Source of the DNA: Nemophila menziesii
Lineage: Eukaryota > Streptophyta > Magnoliopsida > Boraginales > Hydrophyllaceae
DNA: 64,000 nucleotides
Direction: 5' to 3'
Assembly (NCBI GenBank): GCA_029959085.1
Contig: JARWIR010000001.1
Location: forward strand, 70,680,899-70,744,898
Part shown: piece after piece, positions 11,370-22,309 of the stretch
Numbering within the stretch: position 1 is the first letter of the stretch
Layout: each line of letters starts with the position of its first letter
Position numbers and translations under genes: made by a program
Notes under the pieces: generated by a model
What the model was told of the DNA's origin: nothing
Databases searched by the model: none
Seen by the model: only the letters and a program-made list of their open reading frames with translations

Positions 11370-11863
11370 ATAATATACATAAATCCATAACTTTCTTTTT
11401 AACTGATATACACTTTTCCTTGGTAATCTGGAGAATACAAAATCTGATTTTTTAATCATTTATCATCACTACATGGTAACAAATATGGGAAATGTATTGT
11501 AAGATGAGATTTTTAGCTCAAGATTGAAGAGTATGATTGCTTATGCGTAGTGAGGTATGCTTATTTTTTCATTTTAAGCAATGTATTCTTAAAGCTATGA
11601 TTTTTACATTTTTTGTGCTCAACCGAAAGTATCTTGATCCATATTATATAAAACCACGTCTACATTTGTGATAAAGGTTGATTCTTGTGATACATTGTTG
11701 TATTTTTGGTAGTGAATAAATTTGGGATTGTTAGTATAGTGGTAATTGTATCAATGGTCCTTGTGTTATGTGAAATAGCAAAATGTACCCATGTGTTTAA
11801 AGAAGTATTAAACATATAACCGTTTGTTTTTTTAGGCTGTGGATCTATCGATGAAACTGAAAG
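11370..11863 (+). other. 5'UTR with an intron, DUF3527 gene
   Basis: The proposed leader exon ends at 11554 (tgag/gtatgc). The intron 11555-11835 ends in a T-rich tract and ag. The second leader exon 11836-11863 runs into the ATG. The intron carries the segment duplicated at 5240-5640. The exon start is not visible and is approximate. Confidence 0.5.
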
Positions 11864-13726
11864 ATGGATTTGGAATTCGACAAATACTGTGTAGTGGGTC
11901 CCACTCCTCAGAGACGTACAAAAGTTGAAAAGAGAAAATCAAACAGAAATTCGAAAAATATCGATGAAGATTTTACGGAAATTCTTTTAAATCGTTACCG
12001 TAGTGCATCATGCAAGGTTAAATCATCTAGTAAACCTTCTTCAGAAGGTTTTGTAGCACCAAGGAGAGGCTCTGTTTATCATAGCTCTGAAGAAGCTAAG
12101 CAAATGAATAAGCTTGATTTTAATCAAGGAAGGTTAAAAATCGAAATATCGAGAAGTAGTGGTATTGAATTCTCGTATGGTATTGTTGATTCATTGTGTA
12201 GCGTAAACGAGGATTCGGATTTAAGTACTTGTAGGTCCCACATAGCTTCTAAACCAGAAAAACTATCTCTCCCATGTTCAAATACTCGTCGAGAAAGTGA
12301 TTCATCGAGAAATAGTAGTCCAAAGCCTCTATTTACACCGATTAAAAAGATGTTTGATCCTTTTATAAAATCGAAATCTCATAAGAGTCCTTTAAACTCT
12401 TCTAATGAATCGGTTAATTCTCGAGGCTATTTACATGGTGTTTTAAGACTAGAAAACAGAGATGGAGTACCATTTTTCGAATTTTCCTTGAAGTTTTCGG
12501 AAGAAATGTTAGTGGCTAAGAAATGGAAAGGAAAAGAGGGTTCGAATTGGATTTATACGTTTCATTCGATTAAAAATAAACGAAAAAGTAGCGTAAATGG
12601 CTGGGGATTAAAGGAAAGCAAGCAAGAATCTTCTTTTATAGGACAAATGCAAGTATCTTGTTATATAAATAGCGAAGCTCATCGAAAAAAGTTAATGATG
12701 AATGAATTTGTATTGTATGATATATCTCATAAGAGTGATCAAATTGATTATTTAGCTTTAGATGAATTGAATCCAAAGCTTGAGAGTGTAGCTATTGTAG
12801 TTCAAGTTCCATTTGAGAAGACAAAAAGTTTCAAATTGAAAAATGGTGAAGGTGAAATTGACCCTGTAAAGGTTTCTGTTGTGGTTTCTTCTGGGAATCA
12901 TGGTTTGCCGTTAAGTGAGAATTGTGGGCCCTCACCGTTATTAGACAGGTGGCGTCTAGGTGGAGGATGTGATTGTGGTGGTTGGGATATGGCGTGTCCG
13001 CTACATGTATTTAATAATTCGAGTATTCTCGTTACTAAAGAGCGTTTTCAGCGAAAAAATCACCACCTCTTTCAGCTCTTTGTTCAGGTAATAATCAAAC
13101 AGTCTAGGGGTAATTATGTCAATTTACATCATTCTGTTAATAAAACTAATTGTGTTAGTCTTAGGGACCACCTATGCTAATATTTTCAGACAATAGGGAC
13201 CTATGGTGGTTTAGGGGTATTTTAGTCATTTCGCGTCATTCTGTGTTAGTCTTGGGTACTCGTGTGATTATATTTTCCGCACATAAGGGTATTTTAGTCA
13301 TTTTATTTTTTGAGTAAGATACACTTGCCGAATATTCTAACAAAAAATGGCTTGAGGGGGTGTTTTAGCATCAAAGAATTAGTTGAAGATAGTTAAAAAC
13401 AGGTTTTTTTGGATAGTTTAGGGGGGTGTAATTGTAATTGCATTTAACCCTTTTTTTATTAAAAGGCTTGCCTATAACTTTTGGCTGATTATATGCAGGG
13501 AAAGAAAGATAATTCACCGACACTAACCATGATGATAAATGGAGATGGACATTACACAGTTGATTACAATTCACAATTGTCATCTTTACAAGTATTCGCG
13601 ATTTGTATATCGATTCTGCATAGTGTCAAAGCTTCGAGCATAGTGAACAAGAAAATGAAAGAAGAAGAAGAAGTCTCACCATCATTTATAGTATACCCTC
13701 CGTTTTCTCCAATTGCTCGGGTATAG
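11864..13726 (+). CDS. DUF3527-domain protein (two coding exons, 483 aa)
   Basis: Exon 1 is 11864-13087 (408 codons) and exon 2 is 13499-13726, joined by a phase-0 intron (CAG/gtaata ... atgcag/GG). The first ATG is used because the frame is open from it and a 5'UTR intron ends just upstream. Residues 1-185 are Ser/Lys/Arg-rich and probably disordered. The conserved part starts near residue 188 (GYLHGVLRLENRDGVPFFEF). It contains the hallmark Cys/Trp motif SPLLDRWRLGGGCDCGGWDM near residues 357-376, and continues into exon 2 (FAICISILHSVKASS), ending PPFSPIARV. This pattern is that of the plant-specific DUF3527 family. Its biochemical function is unknown to me. There is no signal peptide or membrane segment. 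The gene looks intact. Confidence 0.9.
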
Positions 13727-14245
13727 AGAGAATTATTGGAAAGAATCTTATATACTACAAGAATCTTGTGACCAGAATTAAGCATTAGTGTATAGGCCAC
13801 GGCTGAAATTTCTTTCTATTTTGCTACTGAAGTTATTTCTTTGTTTGGTTGAAAGCCAAAATTTAGAAAAAATGTGTATAAAGATAGAATATAGATCCAT
13901 TTCTGAGAGAACAATTGAGGGTTTTCCGAAACATTTTATTTATTAGATCCATAATTACATTATTTTAGGACTTGAGTATATCTATTACCTAAACGATTTC
14001 TGCAAAGATGTAGCATAGATTTATCTGTGAAAATAAAAGTAGATGAATCCAGTTTTCATCTTTGCTTGCTATACCTGTCATAATAATGAAGCAAAACTTT
14101 ATTTTAAAATGATAGAGTGATATAAATTCCTAAGACTTGAACTATCTACTAATATATGCATTTATCTATAAATATATTGTAATGTATATGTTATTATTCG
14201 TTTAATTGGTAGTTGACATTAGATTCTTTTTTAGTCCGAGGTTAG
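13727..14245 (+). other. 3'UTR and downstream flank of the DUF3527 gene
   Basis: This is AT-rich sequence after the stop codon, up to the target duplication of the solo LTR. No second gene is seen. AATAA-like motifs occur (for example near 14080), but no single poly(A) site can be chosen. Confidence 0.4.
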
Positions 14246-14250
14246 TGTAA

Positions 14251-15743
14251 TGGTAGATCCGAAGGTGTGATAAAATAACGATATAAAATTACATACATCT
14301 CGAGAGCCATAGTTAACTCTTCGCAAGTGCATGAATATTTGCAAGTAATAAGTAAGTGATACGGGTACATTCTCAGTGATTTAAGTAGTTACTTTCAAAT
14401 TTGTGTTCAATGCTAGCGTAGATGATCTTAGATATGCTAATTAAAAGATAAAAAAAAAATGTTTTTTGTTTTATAATAATTTAATAAGAATGAAAATGAT
14501 AATATCTTAGGGTTGTAAGTAGATACCCATCTTACTGAATCGTTATTCTGGTTATGAGGGTGAATTAAAATATTACGACTAGTATTCAATAATCTTCAAC
14601 CTCCATTCTAGGTAGCTTAGATGACAACCTCAATATTGCTAAGGGACTTGGGTAAGGGGATCCTAGGCAATGATCGGTGATTAATTCAAACCCTAATGAC
14701 TATCTAGTTAGGTAAGTCTGTCAGGATCACCGCCTCACACTAGATTATGAATCGTTTCCGTCCCTAAACTTCCCCGCCAAGGTGACGATATAAAGACTTA
14801 GGTAAAACTAGAGGTGTACATGATCTAACAAGAATAGGTTAAGATAATTCATATTACAATTATAGAATAAATGCTCAACTCAATTATAATTAGTTCCCAA
14901 ATAACATCAAATAGAAAAATAGTAATCAAGGGTTTTAAATAGTGCAAACCCAAGTTATGAGAAATTTAGTGCATAATAATATGAAAGAATAAAAATCTTA
15001 GAAATATGGATAAGCCAAACATTTAAAGCTAATTACCCTAATGATATGAGACGGAGAGATGCATAATTGGTGTTGTGATGCTCCAACTCTATTGCTTCCT
15101 TTTTAGGTCGTCTTGCTCTCTAATTCTTCTAAGGGTTTCACAATGGAATGGTAAGGACCTGTTTCTAAAGTCAACTCTTGATATTTATAGGTTAGAAAAA
15201 GATTTATGGGTCATGGACTTCATTTAAATGACATAGTTCAACCCAAAAACGTTTTCCTCCAAGAGTGGACTAGTTCGAGTCACGTCAACTGCAATATAAT
15301 AATTTTTTTGTTTCAGCTCCAAATCATAAACCGTTAGCGCTCACGCGTATCTAGCTTTAATTCATAGCTGGATATCAAAGGGATCCTCCAGATTCTTTGT
15401 TAATCTCATGTGGTATCTCGAACAATTCACTTTTTAAATATGTCCAACACCTCTTCCACTTTTAAAAAATGGCTTCTTTGTCCTTTAACTCGCGCTTTCC
15501 ACCTATCCTCGACTTTTTATCCATACTTTGGCATCTAATGTCATCCTTGTACTTAAGAGTTTTTACATTTAAAACACAAATTACACCTAAAAACTCTAAA
15601 ACTAACAAATTTCCAAATTTCCAAAATAAGACACGAAACGAGAATATATCAACTAATAGGGAAAAATCCCTCAAATAAGCACCTAATGAACCTAAAATGA
15701 TGTCTCGTGACTAGATCATTCTATCACAAATATGGAGACATCA
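14251..15743 (-). mobile_element. Solo Athila-like LTR with perfect 5-bp target duplication
   Basis: The 1493-bp LTR is flanked by tgtaa at 14246-14250 and 15744-15748. Ends are TGGTAGATCC and GGAGACATCA. Near the left end is the 'cgcaagtgcatgaat' block, the equivalent of the 'gtacacttgcggt' block near the 3' end of the other LTRs. Inverted, the right end (tgatgtctccatatttgtgat) matches the start of LTR2 at 40818. With no internal region, this is the product of LTR-LTR recombination. Confidence 0.88.
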
Positions 15744-15748
15744 TGTAA

Positions 15749-17304
15749 CAATTAGAGCTCCTGTCTAAGTCTGTAAAGTCCTTAGTAGGCGTATTGTTCG
15801 AACCACCTCAACCACAAATAAACAAAACAAGATATAAATACTTTCTATAGCATATACTCGAAAATTAGTTATAATACAGAGGTTAATGCATCATAGATAT
15901 GCATTTGTTCATGGTACAAATCACACAAAATGCATTTAATTGTTGTTTTAAATTCAAAAACTAAAAAAAAGTTGATCCATCATTTCCGAAAAAAAAAACG
16001 AAATGACAATTTAAATATTTTTATGGAATTATAAACCAAAGCGCTTCTAAGCCAAGCAGATACAAATCCAGAAAATCAAATCTTAGTTGGCAGTTTGAGC
16101 CACCCAAATTTCCAATTTTTTTAATAACTGAAAAATCAGAACGACGTAGTTTATGTCGTCTTCTCTAATGTCCATCTCAAAACCGAAAACACTAGTAAAA
16201 CCCTTCAATATAAAAATTCTATTTTCATAATTTCAAGTCCAAATTTGACAAAATTTTTACCATTGCGTTTTTTATTTTTAATTGAATATATATTTATAAT
16301 TTTTATTCAATTTAAAAAATATCCATAAAATAAATACTAATTAGATTTGTATATGCATATAAAAATGAAAAGCATTTTTAAAAAATACCTAGGCTATGAT
16401 ACTATATGTTAATATCTAATGAGGATTTCAGACAACCCTCTATGGAGAATTACCAATCGAAATACTCTGATATTGAATCTACTTACATGACAAAAAAAAT
16501 TGCTAGTCCACAACATAAATGTTGTTGAATCTGATATGTAAAATAAAGATATTGAAAGAATTTTCCTATTTATTGTATCGGTTGTTTTTGTTCTCTAAAA
16601 CAAATGAAAAAAGAAGAAAAATGATTTTTCTAATTATGTTTAAAATAATTTTTCTTAAAGTTATTTATAATTTCTACACATAGTAACTAACACAAAATGG
16701 GATGGGCTAACCTATGGTAACCCACCCAAACCATTTCTTTCATGGAGATTCTCTTTCAATAATATGTTTAAACTTATTTGTGATGTAATTAATTATAGTA
16801 AGGTTACAAACATTCTAACGATTGTTATTATTGTTAAAAATGGATATGGAATCCTTATAAATGGAGTTGTTTGGAGCTTTACGATGGTTTTATTTTGTAA
16901 AAGCAAAAACTATCAGCATTAGAAATGACGTTTTTTTTAGCTAAAACCTACATCGGTATTAATATTATTTTAGAGCATAAATGTGAGAGATTGATAAAAT
17001 TGCTTAATTGCAGACCACATATTCAGACCAAAATTGTGGAATTTATTACGTATATTAGTAGTAATTGTAATGTTTTTTTTTCTCATATCTCGAAGAAGGT
17101 TCATGGTTGATAGATTTGATCATTAAATTATAACTACATAAATTATTATTTGGTGATTGAGTACACCCTAAGCGACAAGTTGGTCAGTGTAATCTTTTGT
17201 CAAGAAGATAGCAGAAATAACGGTGTCATGAAGATAACGAAAGTGACAGAAAGAATGGAGAAACTCTCTTTTACCACATCCCTTAATGCTTCAATGGGTT
17301 TGCT
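15749..17304. other. No gene seen; AT-rich spacer
   Basis: Only short frames occur (for example 16925-17110) and none has a recognisable feature. 17220-17304 together with 22179-22210 reads as a short open frame once the copia element is removed, but I cannot assign it. Confidence 0.5.
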
Positions 17305-17309
17305 GATCG

Positions 17310-17596
17310 TCTTGGAATATAAATAAAGAATCAACTAAAGAAGAAACCACAGGGACTAAATAGCAATATTGATAAAAGTTAGTTAGTTTGTTTTAGTTTG
17401 TTAATTACAGCTGTAAACATTGAATAATCTTGTATATATATGATGTAAACAGTTATGATAATCAATCAATAAGATTCTCTTCTTCTGCTAAGTAACTTGC
17501 TCTCTACTTCTTCTTCATCTTCTTCTTCTTCTTTAAACTCTTTCTTGCTTGCTTCTCTATCGCCATTAATGGCTTCTCTTGCTTCACAATTTATCA
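17310..17596 (+). repeat. 5' LTR of the copia element
   Basis: The 287-bp LTR ends in TTTATCA directly before the primer site. It contains a 'gtatatatatga' TATA-like motif near 17432 and a CTT-rich tract (17505-17545). It also holds a short upstream ATG frame beginning at 17569 that runs past the primer site. It is identical to the 3' LTR except for one C/T difference in the CTT tract. Confidence 0.93.
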
Positions 17597-17608
17597 TGGT
17601 ATCAGTCG
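17597..17608 (+). other. Primer-binding site (tRNA-Met type)
   Basis: The sequence tggtatcag follows the 5' LTR immediately. It is the standard start of copia primer sites complementary to the 3' end of initiator tRNA-Met. The usual continuation AGC reads tcg here, so only the first nine bases match. Confidence 0.85.
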
Positions 17609-17674
17609 CAATCTAAAACACTTCCGCATACTCTGTTCTTCTCTCCTACTTCCGCAACCTTCATTCTCTCTTCA

Positions 17675-20600
17675 ATGGCTGCTCAATCGGTTACTGAAGA
17701 TTTTACAAGCCCTTACTACCTACATCCTAGCGAAAACACCGGAATATCTCTTGTTTCAGAAATCCTCACCGGTGATAATTACTTATCTTGGACTCGAGCT
17801 ATCGAAATAGCTCTCTCAGTTAAAAATAAAGTTGGATTCATCAATGGTGATATTGTTCAACCTCCACTCACTGATCTTCCTCTCTTTACAGCTTGGAATC
17901 GTGCCAATAACTTGGTGCTTTCATGGCTTCTCAATTCAATTTCGAAAGAAATCAGAGGTAGTTTGTTATATGTAAATTCTGCTTTTGATCTCTTCAATGA
18001 ACTTAAAACACGATTTGATAAAAGTGATGGAACTCGTGTTTATTATCTTGAAAAATCTTTAAGCTCAATTTCTCAGAATTCCAATTCAATAGCTGAATAT
18101 TTTGCTCGTTTTAAAACCATTTGGGATGAATATCTTCATTTTCGCCCTATGCCTACATGTTCTTGTGGATACATGAATCAATGTTCATGTAAACTCTTTG
18201 AAACTTTGATCAATCGACAACAACACGACTTCGTGATTAAGTTTCTCATTGGTCTAAATGACTCATACACAGCAGTTAGAAGCCAAATACTATTGATGAA
18301 CCCTTTACCTTCTATAAACTCTGTGTTTGCTATGCTCAGTCAAGAAGAAAGCCAGAGAAAACTCACTCAATCATCATTAGACTCTTCTATTCATGCCTTT
18401 TATTCAAAGAATGTGCAGAGACCTTCATCATACAGTGAAAGAAAGAAGATGATATGCACTCATTGTGGATATAATGGCCATACTATTGAAACTTGTTTCC
18501 AAATTCATGGCTACCCGATTGGTTGGGATGGTCCTAAAGGAAGAAGGTTCATCATCAACAATCAAAAGCCTCAAAATCCAAAGGCTCACTATGTTTTGAC
18601 TGAAGAATCTTCTTCTACCTCAGCTAATTCTGCACCTTCTTATGAGTTTACTTCTGAAGAGCTTCAAAAGCTTATGGCATTAGTTCATCCATCTTCATCT
18701 GATATACCTACTCCTAATGCAGCTGTTCATCAAGCATCAACTCAAGAAGGTAATCCTGACATCACTTCTTGGATTCTTGACACAGGTGCAACTGATCATC
18801 TCATATTTTCCACCTCTTTATATACAAACAATGTGGTTCTTGTTAATGTTCCTGTAACATTACCAAATGGGGAAAGTATAAATGCTACACATAGGGGAGA
18901 TATAAGGCTAAATCAATATATAACCTTATACAATGTGCTATGTGTACCAAATTTTAAGTACAATCTTCTATCTATCTCAAAGCTTACTAAGGATTCTTCC
19001 ATTTCTGTTGTATTTTTTCCATCTTATTGTCAACTCCAGGAGAATGCTTCAAAGAAGATGATTGGGACTGCTGTTGAAATTCATGGTTTGTACTATCTAT
19101 ATGCACCATTGAAGAACAAGTCAACTGAATCATCTTTAGCAGCTGTAACTCAAACCTTTGATCTATGGCACTCAAGGTTAGGCCACCCCTCAAAGGCAAA
19201 GATAGCAGCTCTTAAAGCAATAAACTCTTCTATTCAGTTTATGCAGTCAAACATTTGTGATTCTTGTCATTTTGCTAAACAAAAGAAGCTTATATTTCCT
19301 ACTTCTTGTACTACAACTACTTCTTGCTTTGATCTTATTCATGTTGACATTTGGGGACCTTTTAAGCAAATTTCTCACTCAGGCCACAGTTACTTTTTAA
19401 CCATAGTAGATGACTTCTCAAGATGTACTTGGGTGTATTTGATGAAACACAAGTCTGAAGTTAAAACTCATCTATTTTCATTTTATGCTTTAATCTTGAA
19501 TCAATTCAATACAAAAATTAAGGCTATAAGATCTGATAATGGCCCAGAATTTTTGCTACCTGAGTTTTATGCTACAAATGGTATTCTTCATCAACTCAGC
19601 TGTGTTGAGACACCTCAACAAAATGGTCTTGTTGAGCGCAAACATCAACACCTTCTTACAACAGCTCGGGCTTTAATGTTTCAGGCTAATATGCCTTTAC
19701 AGTTTTGGTCTGAGTCAATCCTCACAGCTGCTCACCTAATTAATCGATTGCCTACTCCACTTTTAGATAATAAAACACCTTATGAATTGCTATACAAAAA
19801 ACCTCCTAATCTATCACATCTCAGGGTGTTTGGTTGCCTTTGTTTTGCCTCTACTCTACAAAACAATAGGTCCAAATTTGATCCTAGAGCCACTAAATGT
19901 GTGTTTCTGAGTTACCCTACTGGTATTAAAGGGTATAAATTGCTTGATCTTTCTTCCCACACCACTTTCATATCAAGAAACATAGTATTTCATGAGTCAC
20001 AATTTCCTTTTGTCAATAACACACCTCAGACTCAACTTCACACCTTTTTGTTTCCTTCATCTTCTACCTCTTACATTGATCAACCTCCTCATACCTCTCC
20101 ACAAACTCCACCATCTCCCCAAACATCTACTCAAACAAATACTCAGCCCCAACCACCACCCACAACTAGACCATCACGATCTAGACAACCACCACCATAT
20201 CTCAAAGATTACATATGCCAAAATTCAGCTCTTTGTTCATCCACACCAGTTCAACAAACACCACTTTACCCCATACAAAATTATCTCACCTTAAACAACC
20301 TTTCAACAACTTATTCTTCTTTCATAGCCTCCATCACAACTCTCTCTGAACCCACCTCTTATAAGTTAGCCTCTACATCACCAGAATGGATGCAAGCTAT
20401 TGAGCATGAGCTTAAAGCTTTGCAATCAAACAACACATGGGAAATTGTCCCTCTAACTCCAAACATTACTCCCATTGGTTCCAAATGGGTTTTCAAGCTA
20501 AAATATAAAGCTGATGGCTCCTTAGAACGTTACAAAGCTCGTTTAGTAGCCAAGGGATACAATCAACAAGAAGGGCTCGATTTCTTTGATACTTTTTCTC

Positions 20601-21940
20601 CGGTTGCAAAGTTGACATCAATTCGTTTGCTACTTGCTCTTGCATCTATTAATCAATGGATTCTTCACCAACTCGATGTTAATAACGCCTTTCTTCATGG
20701 AGAATTAGATGAAGAAGTGTATATGAAGATTCCACAAGGACTTTCAGCACCTTCTAATACTGTTTGCAAACTGAAGAAAAGCTTGTATGGTTTGAAGCAA
20801 GCTTCAAGACAGTGGTTTGCTAAGCTATCAAATGCTCTTATTTCATTTGGTTTTTCGCATTCAACAAGTGATTTTAGTCTTTTTATCAAAAGAACCTCAA
20901 CATCTTTCATTGCTCTGTTAGTGTATGTTGATGATATAATAACTGCTAGTGATTCTCTTCAAGAAATTCAGCTGCTCAAAGACTTCCTTCATCACAAGTT
21001 TACAATAAAAGATTTAGGAGAATTGCGATTCTTTCTTGGCATCGAAGTTGCTCGATCCTCATCTGGTATCTCGATATGTCAACGAAAGTTTGCTTTGGAT
21101 ATTCTAACTGAGTGTGGATTACTTGCTGCTAAACCGTCCAATGTACCTATGGAATCAACATTGAAATTAAGAAGTGATGAAGATGATCTACTTGAAAATC
21201 CTTCTTCTTATAGACGCCTCATTGGTAGATTACTTTATCTAACCATTACTCGCCCGGATTTATCGTATTCAGTAAATTGTCTAAGCCAATTCTTGTCTAG
21301 ACCTTCAACTAATCACTGGAACGCAGCTCAACGTGTCTTACGCTATGTTAAGTCAACTCCGGGTCAAGGTTTATTCTTTCCTACAGTTTCTGAGGTCAAA
21401 TTGAAGTCCTATTGTGATAGTGATTGGGCAGGGTGTCTTGATACTCGTCGAAGTGTAACAGGATTTTGTGTGTTTCTTGGTGATTCTCTCATTTCATGGA
21501 AGAGCAAGAAACAGTCAACCATAAGTAAATCTTCTGCTGAAGCAGAATACCGTGCTCTTGCTTCAACAACTTGTGAGCTACAATGGTTGGTTTATGCACT
21601 AAATGATTATGGTTTTTCACATGACTATCCTGCTCATATCTATTCAGATAGTAAATCAGCTATAGCCATGTCTACAAATCCTGTACAACATGAACGTACT
21701 AAACATGTTGATATAGACTGCAAAATAACTCGTGAGAAAATTTCTGATGGAACAATTAAGTTGTTCTTCATCTCTTCAAATTTGCAGCTAGCCGATATGT
21801 TCACTAAACCTCTTGGTTCCTTCTTGTTTCATACCAATCTCGTCAAGCTTAACATTCACAACATTCATGTTCCGCTTGTGGGGGGATCTTGGAATATAAA
21901 TAAAGAATCAACTAAAGAAGAAACCACAGGGACTAAATAG
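17675..21940 (+). CDS. Copia Gag-Pol polyprotein, intact (1421 aa from the preferred ATG)
   Basis: The frame is open from 17579, but the first ATG in it is at 17675 (MAAQSVTEDF), which I take as the start. Residue numbers here count from 17579. The copia-type Gag N-terminus (ENTGISLVSEILTGDNY) is followed by a CCHC knuckle near 293 (CTHCGYNGHTIETC). Aspartic protease DTGA is at 401. An HHCC region (WHSRLGHP...CDSCHFAKQKK) leads to integrase D590 (HVDIWGPF), then DNGPEF, then PQQNGLVERKH. The RT has YVDD at 1116-1119. RNase H has YCDSDWAG and SSAEAEYRAL and ends LADMFTKPLG. All catalytic motifs are present and no stop interrupts them. The stop at 21938-21940 lies inside the 3' LTR, so the last ~18 residues are LTR-encoded. 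The element may still be mobile. Confidence 0.95.
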   Translation: MAAQSVTEDFTSPYYLHPSENTGISLVSEILTGDNYLSWTRAIEIALSVKNKVGFINGDIVQPPLTDLPLFTAWNRANNLVLSWLLNSISKEIRGSLLYVNSAFDLFNELKTRFDKSDGTRVYYLEKSLSSISQNSNSIAEYFARFKTIWDEYLHFRPMPTCSCGYMNQCSCKLFETLINRQQHDFVIKFLIGLNDSYTAVRSQILLMNPLPSINSVFAMLSQEESQRKLTQSSLDSSIHAFYSKNVQRPSSYSERKKMICTHCGYNGHTIETCFQIHGYPIGWDGPKGRRFIINNQKPQNPKAHYVLTEESSSTSANSAPSYEFTSEELQKLMALVHPSSSDIPTPNAAVHQASTQEGNPDITSWILDTGATDHLIFSTSLYTNNVVLVNVPVTLPNGESINATHRGDIRLNQYITLYNVLCVPNFKYNLLSISKLTKDSSISVVFFPSYCQLQENASKKMIGTAVEIHGLYYLYAPLKNKSTESSLAAVTQTFDLWHSRLGHPSKAKIAALKAINSSIQFMQSNICDSCHFAKQKKLIFPTSCTTTTSCFDLIHVDIWGPFKQISHSGHSYFLTIVDDFSRCTWVYLMKHKSEVKTHLFSFYALILNQFNTKIKAIRSDNGPEFLLPEFYATNGILHQLSCVETPQQNGLVERKHQHLLTTARALMFQANMPLQFWSESILTAAHLINRLPTPLLDNKTPYELLYKKPPNLSHLRVFGCLCFASTLQNNRSKFDPRATKCVFLSYPTGIKGYKLLDLSSHTTFISRNIVFHESQFPFVNNTPQTQLHTFLFPSSSTSYIDQPPHTSPQTPPSPQTSTQTNTQPQPPPTTRPSRSRQPPPYLKDYICQNSALCSSTPVQQTPLYPIQNYLTLNNLSTTYSSFIASITTLSEPTSYKLASTSPEWMQAIEHELKALQSNNTWEIVPLTPNITPIGSKWVFKLKYKADGSLERYKARLVAKGYNQQEGLDFFDTFSPVAKLTSIRLLLALASINQWILHQLDVNNAFLHGELDEEVYMKIPQGLSAPSNTVCKLKKSLYGLKQASRQWFAKLSNALISFGFSHSTSDFSLFIKRTSTSFIALLVYVDDIITASDSLQEIQLLKDFLHHKFTIKDLGELRFFLGIEVARSSSGISICQRKFALDILTECGLLAAKPSNVPMESTLKLRSDEDDLLENPSSYRRLIGRLLYLTITRPDLSYSVNCLSQFLSRPSTNHWNAAQRVLRYVKSTPGQGLFFPTVSEVKLKSYCDSDWAGCLDTRRSVTGFCVFLGDSLISWKSKKQSTISKSSAEAEYRALASTTCELQWLVYALNDYGFSHDYPAHIYSDSKSAIAMSTNPVQHERTKHVDIDCKITREKISDGTIKLFFISSNLQLADMFTKPLGSFLFHTNLVKLNIHNIHVPLVGGSWNINKESTKEETTGTK
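21876..21886 (+). other. Polypurine tract of the copia element
   Basis: The purine run 'gtggggggga'-type ending at 21886 sits directly before the 3' LTR. It is the expected plus-strand primer and confirms that the LTR starts at TCTTGG. Confidence 0.8.
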
Positions 21941-22173
21941 CAATATTGATAAAAGTTAGTTAGTTTGTTTTAGTTTGTTAATTACAGCTGTAAACATTGA
22001 ATAATCTTGTATATATATGATGTAAACAGTTATGATAATCAATCAATAAGATTCTCTTCTTCTGCTAAGTAACTTGCTCTCTACTTCTTCTTCATCTTCT
22101 TCTTTTTCTTTAAACTCTTTCTTGCTTGCTTCTCTATCGCCATTAATGGCTTCTCTTGCTTCACAATTTATCA
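21887..22173 (+). repeat. 3' LTR of the copia element
   Basis: 287 bp, one base different from the 5' LTR (a T in place of C within the CTT-rich tract near 22105). It is followed by the target duplication gatcg. Confidence 0.93.
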
Positions 22174-22309
22174 GATCGTGTTGCAAGGCATTCTAGGAGG
22201 AGGGCCACTGGGTGTGTGACCTGATTTCAGAAGGGGGACTCTCCATATTAGGGATAGGCTGACCCGCACCGATTTCTGTAGTCTTCTTGTTTGTCAAAAA
22301 AGAAATTCT

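Larger units (their letters stand above)
17305..22178 (+). mobile_element. Complete Ty1/copia retrotransposon with gatcg target duplication
   Basis: The element spans 17310-22173 (4864 bp) between perfect duplications gatcg at 17305-17309 and 22174-22178. It has 287-bp LTRs, a tRNA-Met-type primer site, one long open frame and a polypurine tract. The LTRs begin TCTTGGAATAT rather than the usual TG; the boundary is fixed by the target duplication and by the polypurine tract. The two LTRs differ at a single base. The short LTRs and single gag-pol frame fit Ale/Retrofit- or Ivana-like lineages, a guess that needs a phylogeny. Confidence 0.95.

Noticed and set aside
20695..20910. Antisense frame in the copia RT
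   Set aside because: Shadow of the polyprotein coding sequence.
17222..22212. Small open frame interrupted by the copia element
   Set aside because: Joining the flanks gives about 40 codons ending GGGPLGV with no homology I can name; too short to call a disrupted gene.
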